Below, piece after piece: positions 1 to 7,292 of a DNA stretch of 16,815 bases. Position numbers and translations under genes: made by a program. The notes under the pieces were generated by a model. It worked only from the letters and a program-made list of their open reading frames with translations, had not been told where the DNA came from and did no database searches. The stretch covers positions 1 to 16,815 of the forward strand of contig UQVI01000018.1 of assembly GCA_900544515.1 (NCBI GenBank). Reading direction: 5' to 3'. The stretch's first letter is position 1; every line of letters starts with the position of its first letter. Origin of the DNA: an uncultured Oscillospiraceae bacterium (GTDB taxonomy: Bacteria; Bacillota; Clostridia; Oscillospirales; Acutalibacteraceae).

Positions 1-27
1 GGGCTCGGAGATGTGTATAAGAGACAG
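1..27 (+). other. Illumina Nextera adapter remnant (artefact)
   Basis: Bases 9-27 are identical to the 19-bp Tn5 mosaic end used in Nextera library kits (AGATGTGTATAAGAGACAG). The preceding GGGCTCGG is the tail of the Nextera Read 2 adapter. Together they give 27 bases of uninterrupted match at the very edge of the contig. Read in frame they create the false N-terminus MCIRDR on the first open reading frame. This is untrimmed sequencing adapter, not genomic DNA, and should be removed; genomic sequence begins at about position 28. Confidence 0.98.
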
Positions 28-28
28 G

Positions 29-1462
29 TCCTGGACAGACAGCCGTGAGTATTTTACAAGTGAAAAAATGTCAGGCTTTTCAAAATGGAAAAAATGGGTG
101 CTGACCAAGCCTGTTAATGCACATACCGGACTTTGCAGATCCGGTGATGCCTTCTTCTGTAAATACCCTAAGGGAAGGGGTGAATTTTTCGGATACTCAT
201 ACGGCTATGTCAGAAATGATGAAAATATTGATTTGTTTGCATCTTTAAGTGAAAGCAGCGGTTATACAATCGTGCGTTTTGATGTGAAAAAATCTTCGGT
301 TACAGCTGAGAAGGATTTTGACGGCGTGCTCTTCAGCGGTAATTCAAGGCTCATTGATTTTATTCATCTGAACGGCAGATATGATGAAGTATTTGATAAA
401 TGGTTTGAAATGATGAATATCCAATGTCGCCAGACAGAGAAAAAATGCGGTTATACAACCTGGTATAATTATTACGGAAATGTTGATGAAAACATTGTAA
501 AAAGGGATTTAAAGGCGTTATCTGCACTACCTGAAAAGGTGGATATTTTTCAGATTGATGACGGATATCAGAGATGCATCGGCGAATGGCTTCATCATGA
601 TGAAAAGAAATTTCCAAGCGGAATGAAAAAGCTTGCTGATGAAATTCATAATAATGATATGCTGGCAGGCTTGTGGCTTGCTCCGTTTGCCGCTACAAAG
701 AACTCATTTATTTATAAAGAGCATAAGGACTGGCTTGTTCATTATGATAATGGAAAGCTCTATCCTGCCGGTGCGAACTGGGGCGGATTTTACGCAATTG
801 ATTTTTATAATCAGGATGCTGCAAAGTATATCAGAAAGGTCTTTGACACCATTCTGAATGATTGGGGCTATGATATGGTCAAACTCGATTTCCTCTATGC
901 TGCATGTATTGTGCCTATGCATAACAAGAGCAGGGGACAGATTATGTGTGAGGCAATGGACTTTATCAGGGAATGTGTTGGTGACAAGCTGATTTTGGGC
1001 TGCGGAGTTCCGCTTATGCCTTCATTCGGAAAGGTCGATTTCTGTAGAGTCGGTGCTGATGTGGCACTGGAGTGGAAACATAATCCATATGGCATCCGAG
1101 AGGACGTCAGTACACCGAACACAATTAACTGTTCCATTTTCCGCAGGGGACTGAATGGCAGAGCCTTTATGAATGACCCGGATGTTTTTCTCCTGCGGGA
1201 CAATAACATAAAGATGAGCTTTGAACAGAGAAAGCTCGTTGCGGAAATTAACAGTGTTTTCGGCAGTCTTTTGTTTGTTTCCGATAATGTTTCTCAGTAT
1301 AGCAAGGAGCAGCTGGATGTGTTCCTTGACACAATCCATAAAAGAGATGTAAAGATTATAAAAGCAGGAATTTGCAAAAACGATATAATTCGTGTAGAAT
1401 ATTTGTTGAATGGTTCCGAAAAAACTTTGAAATTCAATTATAAAAACGGAACTGTAATATAG
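29..1462 (+). CDS. Alpha-galactosidase, GH36-like (5'-truncated)
   Basis: Partial glycoside hydrolase of clan GH-D, probably releasing terminal alpha-galactose from oligosaccharides such as melibiose or raffinose-family sugars in the cytoplasm. Counting from the adapter-derived ATG at position 11, the TIM barrel begins near WYNYYG (151-156). QIDDGYQ is at 181-187. KLDF (291-294) carries the expected nucleophile Asp293, and RVGAD (346-350) the expected acid/base Asp350. NDPDVFLLR (388-396) is typical of this family. Only part of the N-terminal beta-sandwich is present, so a substantial 5' portion is missing beyond the contig edge. The first six residues, MCIRDR, come from adapter; the first genomic codon is about position 29 and the real start is not in this window. 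The ATG at position 68 is unlikely to be a real start. The stop lies 20 bp before the transporter gene, so the two are probably co-transcribed. Substrate is inferred from family and neighbour only. Confidence 0.88.
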   Translation, partial: SWTDSREYFTSEKMSGFSKWKKWVLTKPVNAHTGLCRSGDAFFCKYPKGRGEFFGYSYGYVRNDENIDLFASLSESSGYTIVRFDVKKSSVTAEKDFDGVLFSGNSRLIDFIHLNGRYDEVFDKWFEMMNIQCRQTEKKCGYTTWYNYYGNVDENIVKRDLKALSALPEKVDIFQIDDGYQRCIGEWLHHDEKKFPSGMKKLADEIHNNDMLAGLWLAPFAATKNSFIYKEHKDWLVHYDNGKLYPAGANWGGFYAIDFYNQDAAKYIRKVFDTILNDWGYDMVKLDFLYAACIVPMHNKSRGQIMCEAMDFIRECVGDKLILGCGVPLMPSFGKVDFCRVGADVALEWKHNPYGIREDVSTPNTINCSIFRRGLNGRAFMNDPDVFLLRDNNIKMSFEQRKLVAEINSVFGSLLFVSDNVSQYSKEQLDVFLDTIHKRDVKIIKAGICKNDIIRVEYLLNGSEKTLKFNYKNGTVI

Positions 1463-1482
1463 TATAATATGGGGTAAAGGTT

Positions 1483-2907
1483 ATGCTTGAAAAAATTAAA
1501 GAAATTCCAAAGGAAATTAAAAATCACTGGAGCACTCCTGCTGAGGGCAAATACATACCGTATAAGGAATTTGCATCGTACAGTATAGGCGGAATTGGTG
1601 TAAATACAATCAATTCACTTTTTGGTTATGTTGCACTGAATGCAAACTGTCTGCTTATCGGTTCTGCTTACGGTATTAAGCCGACGCACCTTGCATGGCT
1701 TAATATCATAATGAGTATTATCAATATTCTTAAAGCTCCGATTATAAGTATGATGATTGATAATACAAATTCAAAATACGGAAAGTTCAGACCGTACCTG
1801 CTTTATACAGGTGTGCCGACTGCTATTCTGCTGTGTGTTATGGCATTTATACCGAACGACATCAACTACACTGCAAAGGTTGCGGTTATCGGCGTTGTAT
1901 ATGCCTGTCTGATGGTATTTCAGGCACTTTATGCACAGGCATTTACAAGCCTTGCTCAGGTGCTTACACCAAACGGTGAGGAACGTACAGGTTTACTTTC
2001 AGTAAGTATGTTTATATACAGCTTAGGTCCGTCCATTGTTAATATGCTTCTTCCTATATTAGCAGGTCTCACAGGCGGTATGACGAATTTTAAAACCTAC
2101 AGAATATTGTTCCCTGTATTCTCGGTGGTTGGAATTATCCTGAGTATAATTACCTTTAAAGGAACAGAGGAAAAGATTGTTGTTGCTAAGGATTATGTGG
2201 CAAAGGTAAAATTCAGTGAGGGAATAAAGCAGGTTGCTAAAAATAAATATTTCTGGCTGATTAATATTCATTCCATTTTAAGCTGTCTGAAATATGGTAT
2301 AGGCTCCATTTTAGGCTGGTACTGTATTTATCAGATTAAAAGCGATGCGATGCTCGGAATTATGAATACCGTTATCGGTACAGCTTCCGTTCCGCTTATG
2401 CTTCTTGCTCCTCTGCTTGCCAAGAAAATAGGTAAAAGAAATGTTCTTATCTGGACGAATTTAATCCGTGCCGTATTTTCCGGATTAATGCTTGTAACTA
2501 TGGATAATACCGTTCTGTTCTTTGTATTCCTGTATCTGGCAACGCTGATGATGGGCGGTGACAGTGTAGTAACTACATCCATGACAGCAGAAATTTTTGA
2601 CTACCAGCAGTGGAAAACAGGTGTACGTCTGGAGGGCTTTATCACACAGCTAGGTGCAATGCTTACAACCTTTGCCGGTATGTTTACCGGACTGATTATC
2701 CCATATTTTTATGAGCATTACGGACTTGAGAAAGACTACACTGTTTTGTATGATGCGTCTGTAAGAACACCTATATTCAATATTCTTATTATAACAACAA
2801 TTATCAGTTGTGTGATTTGCGTTATTCCGATACTGTTTTATGATTTGAACGAAAAGGATCATCAAAAGATTATTGAGGAATTGAAGGTGCGTGCTGATGA
2901 AAAGTAA
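1483..2907 (+). CDS. GPH-family sugar:cation symporter (MelB-like)
   Basis: A 474-residue polytopic membrane protein of the glycoside-pentoside-hexuronide family (major facilitator superfamily), which takes up sugars or glycosides with Na+ or H+. The length is typical. After an amphipathic cytoplasmic N-terminus, hydrophobic segments run through to about residue 455. The family loop between helices 2 and 3 is clear at about 92-106 (D-N-T-N-S-K-Y-G-K-F-R-P-Y-L-L). It ends in a short charged cytoplasmic tail. The ATG at 1483 has a purine-rich GGGG/AAAGG stretch just upstream. It sits 20 bp after the alpha-galactosidase and overlaps the next gene by 11 bp, so it most likely imports the alpha-galactoside or related glycan that the two flanking enzymes process. 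The exact substrate cannot be read from sequence. Confidence 0.9.
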   Translation: MLEKIKEIPKEIKNHWSTPAEGKYIPYKEFASYSIGGIGVNTINSLFGYVALNANCLLIGSAYGIKPTHLAWLNIIMSIINILKAPIISMMIDNTNSKYGKFRPYLLYTGVPTAILLCVMAFIPNDINYTAKVAVIGVVYACLMVFQALYAQAFTSLAQVLTPNGEERTGLLSVSMFIYSLGPSIVNMLLPILAGLTGGMTNFKTYRILFPVFSVVGIILSIITFKGTEEKIVVAKDYVAKVKFSEGIKQVAKNKYFWLINIHSILSCLKYGIGSILGWYCIYQIKSDAMLGIMNTVIGTASVPLMLLAPLLAKKIGKRNVLIWTNLIRAVFSGLMLVTMDNTVLFFVFLYLATLMMGGDSVVTTSMTAEIFDYQQWKTGVRLEGFITQLGAMLTTFAGMFTGLIIPYFYEHYGLEKDYTVLYDASVRTPIFNILIITTIISCVICVIPILFYDLNEKDHQKIIEELKVRADEK

Positions 2908-4963
2908 TATTTTAAATCATCTCTATCATTTTCATGATTCAGTGTTAAGACCCAAGCCTTTTGCCGGTTGGGCAAGGTCAAAGTCTTCCGAGCTTGATGT
3001 GAAAAGAACAAGATATCTCGGAGAAAATCAGGAGGTTATCTGGGATATAAAGGCTGATGGATATGAGGTAAGCGATCATATTGAGATGGCTGGCTTTTAT
3101 GTTTCTGCAATCATCAGCTATGGCAACGACAGCGAGGGAAAACTGCGCATTATGAAGCATCTTACCTTCCCTATGCTGAGGTTTCAGCCTAATCTTACAG
3201 GTTCGTCTTTCAGTCATAATTTTGACGGCAGCTTTGCAGATATAAAAGTAAACGGCAGAATTATTAAAGAATATCCTGAGAGGATAAGCATTAAAGGTAA
3301 TCTGAAATTCACCTCACGTGCAGACAATGGTACAAAAATTGTACGTGAGCTCCTGCCTGCTGTAAATCAGAGTGCTTTCATTGAAGCTGTAACGGTTTAT
3401 AATACCTCAGGCGGTGCACAGAAATATACTGTGTGTTCAAAGAATTACAGTAAGAAAACAAGTGCCTTCTGGTGTATCGGCGGAGAAATAATTACGGAAT
3501 GTGCTGTTGTATTTGGTGATACTTTCAAAAAAGAGAAAAGCAGTGACCATGAGTTTGTAATTGCACAGAATGAAAGCTTTACTTTTTACTGTGTTTATTA
3601 TGCTTATCAGAAAGTGATGCTTTCTCCGTTTTCAATAAAGAAAGAGATTGAGGAACGTACAGCCTTTGTGGATGAGATGTTTACATCTTTAAAACTGACG
3701 ACTCCATTTCCTGAATTGAATGCACAGTTTTCCCACTGTATTCTCAGGGGCAGTGAAAGTATATTCAAGACTAAAAACGGTCTGATGCATTCTCCGGGAG
3801 GGGGAAACTATTATGCAGCACTCTGGACGAATGATCAGTGTGAATATGCCAATCCGTTTTTTCCGTTTTCAGGCTACGGTGCAGGTATTGAGCAGAGTAT
3901 AAACTGCTACTCGCTTTATGAAGCTTATATGGACAAAAGCGATAAGCCGATGGCTGATAAAACGGCACTTGTAACAAGTATTATTGCAGAGGGCACAGGC
4001 TATTGGAATGGTGCAAAGGACAGAGGCGACGGTGAAATGTATGCCTATGGCCTTTCAAGATTTTTGCTTGAGATGAGTGATCAAAAGCTGATTGAAAGAT
4101 TCTGGGACAGCCTTGTTTGGTGCCTTGATTTTGCACTTTCACGTAAGAATGAAAATGGTGTAATTGCCAGTGATTCCGATGAACTTGAAAACAGATTTGA
4201 ATCGGGCAATGCCAATCTGTTCACCTCCTGTATAACCTATGATGCACTGGGTAACTCAGCAGTTTTAGCGGAAATTATCGGTGATACTGAGCATATGCAG
4301 CAGTGGACAAGTGAAAGGACTCTCCTGAAAGATGCTATAGAAAAGTATTTTGGTGATACTGTGGAGGGATTTGATACATACAGATATTACGACGGCAATA
4401 CGGATTTGCGTTCCTGGATATGTATGCCGCTTACGGTTGAGATTTTTGACAGAGCCGATGAGACAATCAAAGCGATGTTTTCATCAAGGCTTTATAATAA
4501 CGGAATGATGAAATCTACATCAGCAAATGAGACGACTTGGGACAGGTCTCTGCTCTTTGCTTTGAGAGGAACCTTCCTTGCAGGCAAAGCGGATATTGGA
4601 ATAAAAGAGACACTGAACTACTGTCAGCACAGGCTTTTAGGCTCACACTGTCCATATCCCTTTGAGGCTTATCCTGAGGGCAACCGTGCACATCTTGCGG
4701 CTGAAAGTCTGCTTTTTGCAAGAATCATAACGGAAGGACTTTTCGGACTCAAGGTTATGGGACTGAATAAGCTTAGAATCAATCCGCAGCTCAGCAGTCA
4801 GTGTGATAAAATATCACTGGAGAATATAAAACTGTTCTCAAAATGCTTTGATATTAAAGCAGATGAAAAAGGTATAGATGTTATTTATAACGGCAGCACT
4901 TATCATACAGAACAGCCTAAGACTCTGTTTGATTTTAATACCTGTCAGTTTGAAGAAATATAG
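2897..4963 (+). CDS. Six-hairpin glycosidase-like protein, activity unassigned
   Basis: A 688-residue cytoplasmic protein (no signal peptide) with an N-terminal beta-rich region up to about residue 260 and a C-terminal (alpha/alpha)6-toroid-like region. This architecture is shared by several inverting glycosidase and phosphorylase families (GH15, GH63, GH65, GH78, GH94 types), but I cannot assign it to one. Candidate functional segments are ALWTNDQCEYANPFFPF (308-324, with Asp313 and Glu316), the GDGEMYAYGLSRF region, and FEAYPEGNRAHLAAE (589-603, with Glu590, Glu594 and Glu603). The usual end-of-barrel helix and a short beta tail follow. A GTG at 2891 is in frame, but ATG 2897 is preferred because GAAGG at 2883-2887 then has 9-bp spacing. 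It overlaps the symporter gene by 11 bp, implying translational coupling and a shared job in using the imported glycan. Confidence 0.68.
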   Translation: MKSNILNHLYHFHDSVLRPKPFAGWARSKSSELDVKRTRYLGENQEVIWDIKADGYEVSDHIEMAGFYVSAIISYGNDSEGKLRIMKHLTFPMLRFQPNLTGSSFSHNFDGSFADIKVNGRIIKEYPERISIKGNLKFTSRADNGTKIVRELLPAVNQSAFIEAVTVYNTSGGAQKYTVCSKNYSKKTSAFWCIGGEIITECAVVFGDTFKKEKSSDHEFVIAQNESFTFYCVYYAYQKVMLSPFSIKKEIEERTAFVDEMFTSLKLTTPFPELNAQFSHCILRGSESIFKTKNGLMHSPGGGNYYAALWTNDQCEYANPFFPFSGYGAGIEQSINCYSLYEAYMDKSDKPMADKTALVTSIIAEGTGYWNGAKDRGDGEMYAYGLSRFLLEMSDQKLIERFWDSLVWCLDFALSRKNENGVIASDSDELENRFESGNANLFTSCITYDALGNSAVLAEIIGDTEHMQQWTSERTLLKDAIEKYFGDTVEGFDTYRYYDGNTDLRSWICMPLTVEIFDRADETIKAMFSSRLYNNGMMKSTSANETTWDRSLLFALRGTFLAGKADIGIKETLNYCQHRLLGSHCPYPFEAYPEGNRAHLAAESLLFARIITEGLFGLKVMGLNKLRINPQLSSQCDKISLENIKLFSKCFDIKADEKGIDVIYNGSTYHTEQPKTLFDFNTCQFEEI

Positions 4964-4987
4964 TTTGCTGCAGTGATCCTACTAAAA

Positions 4988-5021
4988 GCAAAACACCTCA
5001 GTATCAACTGAGGTGTTTTGC
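4988..5021 (+). terminator. Strong bidirectional intrinsic terminator
   Basis: A perfect 15-bp inverted repeat (left arm 4988-5002, loop ATCA, right arm 5007-5021) is followed by TGTTTATTTTTT. It ends the plus-strand sugar operon. On the opposite strand it lies 10 bp beyond the stop of the 77-codon gene and is followed by a short CTTTTAGT tract, so it can also end the convergent yhaM-prmA operon, though less efficiently. Confidence 0.9.
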
Positions 5022-5031
5022 TGTTTATTTT

Positions 5032-5265
5032 TTATTTTATAAGTTCCACGAGCTCGGACAAAAGCTCCAAATCCGACTGCTGTACCTTTATATTTGCAAT
5101 CATCGGCTCATCGTCAGGGTTGGTTATTTTTAACTGAATTACCGTACCTTCCTGTATGCCTTTTTTCTGCACTGCTGCAAAATAGTTTTTCAGCTTGGGA
5201 TGGTTTTTATCAAATGTATTTTTTGCACTTAATATTTTCATAAGTGCGGCAGGATTCATATTCAT
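5032..5265 (-). CDS. Small protein of unknown function, prmA operon
   Basis: A 77-residue protein that I do not recognise by name. It starts MNMNPAALMKIL, has a predicted N-terminal helix, then a central beta-prone stretch (EGTVIQLKITNPDDEPMIA) and an acidic, leucine-rich C-terminal helix (QQSDLELLSELVELIK). It has no signal peptide, transmembrane segment or cysteine motif, so it is probably cytosolic. The ATG lies 1 bp after the prmA stop and uses GGAG inside the end of prmA as its ribosome site, so translation is almost certainly coupled. The well-placed ribosome site, operon position and terminator support a real gene. A role linked to ribosome modification or RNA metabolism can only be guessed from its neighbours. 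Confidence 0.8.
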   Translation of the reverse strand: MNMNPAALMKILSAKNTFDKNHPKLKNYFAAVQKKGIQEGTVIQLKITNPDDEPMIANIKVQQSDLELLSELVELIK

Positions 5266-5266
5266 T

Positions 5267-6217
5267 TTACTTCTCCATTGCTTTCTTCAGTACAAATACA
5301 AGCCAGCCCTTTTCCTCAAAGCGTTCTATCACTTCAAAGTTATTTTGAGCAAAGGAGCAGAGCACCTCATCCTCACGGCTTTCAATGATACCGCCTGTAA
5401 TATAAACGCCGTTATCATCAAGGAAGCGGCCGACCTCTTTGTTGAATTCCATAATAATATCTGCAACAATATTTGCTACAATAATATTGTACTTTCCTGT
5501 AACCTTGTCGGAAAGATTACCCTGAACGACATTGAATCTGCGTTCGTCAAATCCATTCTCTTTGGCATTAGCCATTGCGGTTTTAACGGCAAGTGAGTCA
5601 ATATCAACGCCAAAGGCTGATTTCGCAGCGAGCAGCAGGCAGGCGATTGAAAGAATACCGCTGCCGCAGCCGATATCAAGTACGGTTGAATTTTCATCAA
5701 TGTATTTTTCAAGCGTTTCAAGGCAAAGCTTAGTCGTAGGGTGACTGCCTGTACCGAAAGCAAGACCGGGCTCAATATGTAAAACCGTTCTGCCGTTTGC
5801 GTCGTACTCATCCTCCCAAGTCGGACGGATCAGCAGCTTTTCGCCAATCGGCATAGGATGGAAATACTGCTTCCAATTATTTACCCAGTCCTCAGTGGCA
5901 CAATCATCCACCTCAAAGGTATACGCTACATCCTCACTGCCGAGTCTTTCCTCAATGAAGGACACTGCTTCCATAGGGTTTTCGTGCGGATTCACATAAA
6001 CGTGTATAAACGCTTTTGTGCGGTCTGCCTTGAGCAGCTCCTCCTCAATCAGATCAATGTGAGCAATTTCCATAATCTCGTTTTCCAGGTCTGAATAATC
6101 CTCAATATAAATGCCGTAGGGCACTACCATATTTGCAATATTGCTTGCTGTTTCAATATCCTTTGTGTCAACTGTTATTATAATTTCAGTCCAGCTTTCG
6201 TTAACTATACTATCCAA
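5267..6217 (-). CDS. prmA: Ribosomal protein L11 methyltransferase
   Basis: PrmA methylates ribosomal protein L11 using S-adenosylmethionine, in the cytoplasm. The 316-residue length is normal. An N-terminal substrate-recognition domain (about 1-110) is followed by the family signature FGTGSHPTT (154-162), the SAM-binding loop DIGCGSG (181-187) and VANI (247-250) at the catalytic strand. The start codon is TTG (complement of 6215-6217), chosen because GGAG (complement of 6227-6230) sits 9 bases upstream and the reading gives the full family N-terminus; the next in-frame ATG is about 30 codons in. It starts 4 bp after the yhaM stop and is followed 1 bp later by the 77-codon gene, so all three form one operon. 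Low-efficiency TTG initiation may limit its output. Confidence 0.95.
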   Translation of the reverse strand: MDSIVNESWTEIIITVDTKDIETASNIANMVVPYGIYIEDYSDLENEIMEIAHIDLIEEELLKADRTKAFIHVYVNPHENPMEAVSFIEERLGSEDVAYTFEVDDCATEDWVNNWKQYFHPMPIGEKLLIRPTWEDEYDANGRTVLHIEPGLAFGTGSHPTTKLCLETLEKYIDENSTVLDIGCGSGILSIACLLLAAKSAFGVDIDSLAVKTAMANAKENGFDERRFNVVQGNLSDKVTGKYNIIVANIVADIIMEFNKEVGRFLDDNGVYITGGIIESREDEVLCSFAQNNFEVIERFEEKGWLVFVLKKAMEK

Positions 6218-6221
6218 CTTT

Positions 6222-7151
6222 TTATTCTCCTAAATTAACTTTGTGTTCTGTTGATGAAAGGCCGTGATTAAACAGCTTTCGGTTATCAAGTGCCCACTGC
6301 CTGTCCGTGAATTTCCCTGCTTCGATTTTATTTGTTGCATTATTGATTTCAAAAATAGTTGCATCAAGGGAGTCGAGTGTGGAAAGAATTTCAGCCTCTA
6401 AGAACATCGGTCTGACAGGTGAGCCGTACTCAGGTACACCGTGATGTGACAGCACCATATGCTCAAGGAGAGTGACCTTTTCACTTTCAATGCCAAGCTC
6501 TTTAGCTGTATCTTCAATATACATTGCACCCTTTACAAGATGACCGATAAGCTCACCGCCGACAGAGTATCCGCTGCAGAGACCTGTTTTTCCTGTCTCC
6601 ATTTCAAATGTCTTTGCCACATCGTGGAGGATTGCACCTGAAAGCAGAAGCTCCCTGTTGATATTTGGATAAACCTGACAGGTCTTTTCAGCCATTTCGA
6701 CAATGGATGCAGTGTGGAGCATAAGTCCGCCCACAATAGCGTGGTGAAGCCTGTACGCAGCAGGGTACTCCTCCAATTTTTCTCTGTTTTTAAGCATAAT
6801 GGATGAAACAATTTCTTTTAAATCGTTATCAGCAAAGCTATTTACTTTATTTAAAAGCATACTGAAAACGGTTTTTCCGTTATACTCTGACGACGGAACA
6901 AAATCCTTTATCATTTCGTCAGGCGCTTTCTTTATCATTGTGATTGTAAGCTGCGTTTTGCCCTTATAGCTGTCAACCGAGTATTCTATTTCAACAACCT
7001 CTCCGGCTTCAAACTGGCCGTTGTTTTCAAAACGCCATATTTTAGCAGGATATTCCTTTTTATCACTGCCGATTACTGTCATATCAAGATATCCGTTGCC
7101 GTTTTTATCCTTTTTTTCGGCAAGCTCTTTTATCATTGCAAATGATGCCAT
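6222..7151 (-). CDS. yhaM: 3'-5' exoribonuclease YhaM family (OB fold plus HD domain)
   Basis: A 309-residue protein close to the usual YhaM length. Residues about 1-85 form an OB-fold-like nucleic-acid-binding domain, followed by an HD metal-dependent hydrolase domain. Visible metal-ligand candidates are His146 (HHAIVGGLMLHT), the HD pair His176-Asp177 (GAILHDVAKTFEME), His204, His236-His237 (MVLSHHGVPEYG) and the terminal Asp260/Asp263 (STLDSLDA). In Firmicutes, YhaM trims single-stranded RNA (and DNA) from the 3' end. The ATG has GAGGA 7 bases upstream and a sigma-A promoter beyond that (7191-7219). It is the first gene of the yhaM-prmA-77-codon operon. No key HD residue appears to be missing. 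Confidence 0.9.
   Translation of the reverse strand: MASFAMIKELAEKKDKNGNGYLDMTVIGSDKKEYPAKIWRFENNGQFEAGEVVEIEYSVDSYKGKTQLTITMIKKAPDEMIKDFVPSSEYNGKTVFSMLLNKVNSFADNDLKEIVSSIMLKNREKLEEYPAAYRLHHAIVGGLMLHTASIVEMAEKTCQVYPNINRELLLSGAILHDVAKTFEMETGKTGLCSGYSVGGELIGHLVKGAMYIEDTAKELGIESEKVTLLEHMVLSHHGVPEYGSPVRPMFLEAEILSTLDSLDATIFEINNATNKIEAGKFTDRQWALDNRKLFNHGLSSTEHKVNLGE
6227..6230 (-). promoter_or_regulatory. Ribosome binding site for prmA (TTG start)
   Basis: GGAG on the minus strand, 9 bases upstream of the TTG at 6217-6215 and within the last codons of yhaM. It decides the non-ATG start, since no in-frame ATG with a ribosome site lies nearby. Confidence 0.8.
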
Positions 7152-7190
7152 ATTCTTTTCCTCAACTTTATTTGTGTTTTGTTAATAGTT

Positions 7191-7219
7191 ATTATACAAT
7201 AAATTAACGATATATTCAA
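7191..7219 (-). promoter_or_regulatory. Sigma-A promoter for yhaM operon
   Basis: On the minus strand, TTGAAT (complement of 7214-7219), a 17-base spacer and a perfect TATAAT (complement of 7191-7196). The start of yhaM is about 40 bases downstream. It is back to back with the plus-strand promoter at 7231-7259. Confidence 0.75.
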
Positions 7220-7230
7220 TGTTAATTTCC

Positions 7231-7259
7231 TTGACAAAATTTAGCTTGGTTGGTATTAT
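7231..7259 (+). promoter_or_regulatory. Sigma-A promoter for the PASTA pseudokinase gene
   Basis: Perfect TTGACA (7231-7236), a 17-base spacer and TATTAT (7254-7259), about 34 bases before the start codon. An overlapping TATAAT occurs at 7257-7262 but with a 20-base spacer. The two divergent -35 boxes in this region are separated by only 11 bp. Confidence 0.85.
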
Positions 7260-7280
7260 AATTTTATATGTTCTGTTTAT

Positions 7281-7284
7281 GGAG
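7281..7284 (+). promoter_or_regulatory. Ribosome binding site deciding a TTG start
   Basis: GGAG with 8-base spacing to the TTG at 7293. It fixes the start of the pseudokinase at a non-ATG codon and keeps the first cysteine pair of the zinc ribbon (residues 8 and 11) in the protein. Confidence 0.8.
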
Positions 7285-7292
7285 TGATATAA

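Noticed and set aside
2891..2896. GTG at 2891 as the start of the six-hairpin protein
   Set aside because: Its spacing to GAAGG is only 3 bases, while ATG 2897 has 9 bases, so ATG is the better start.
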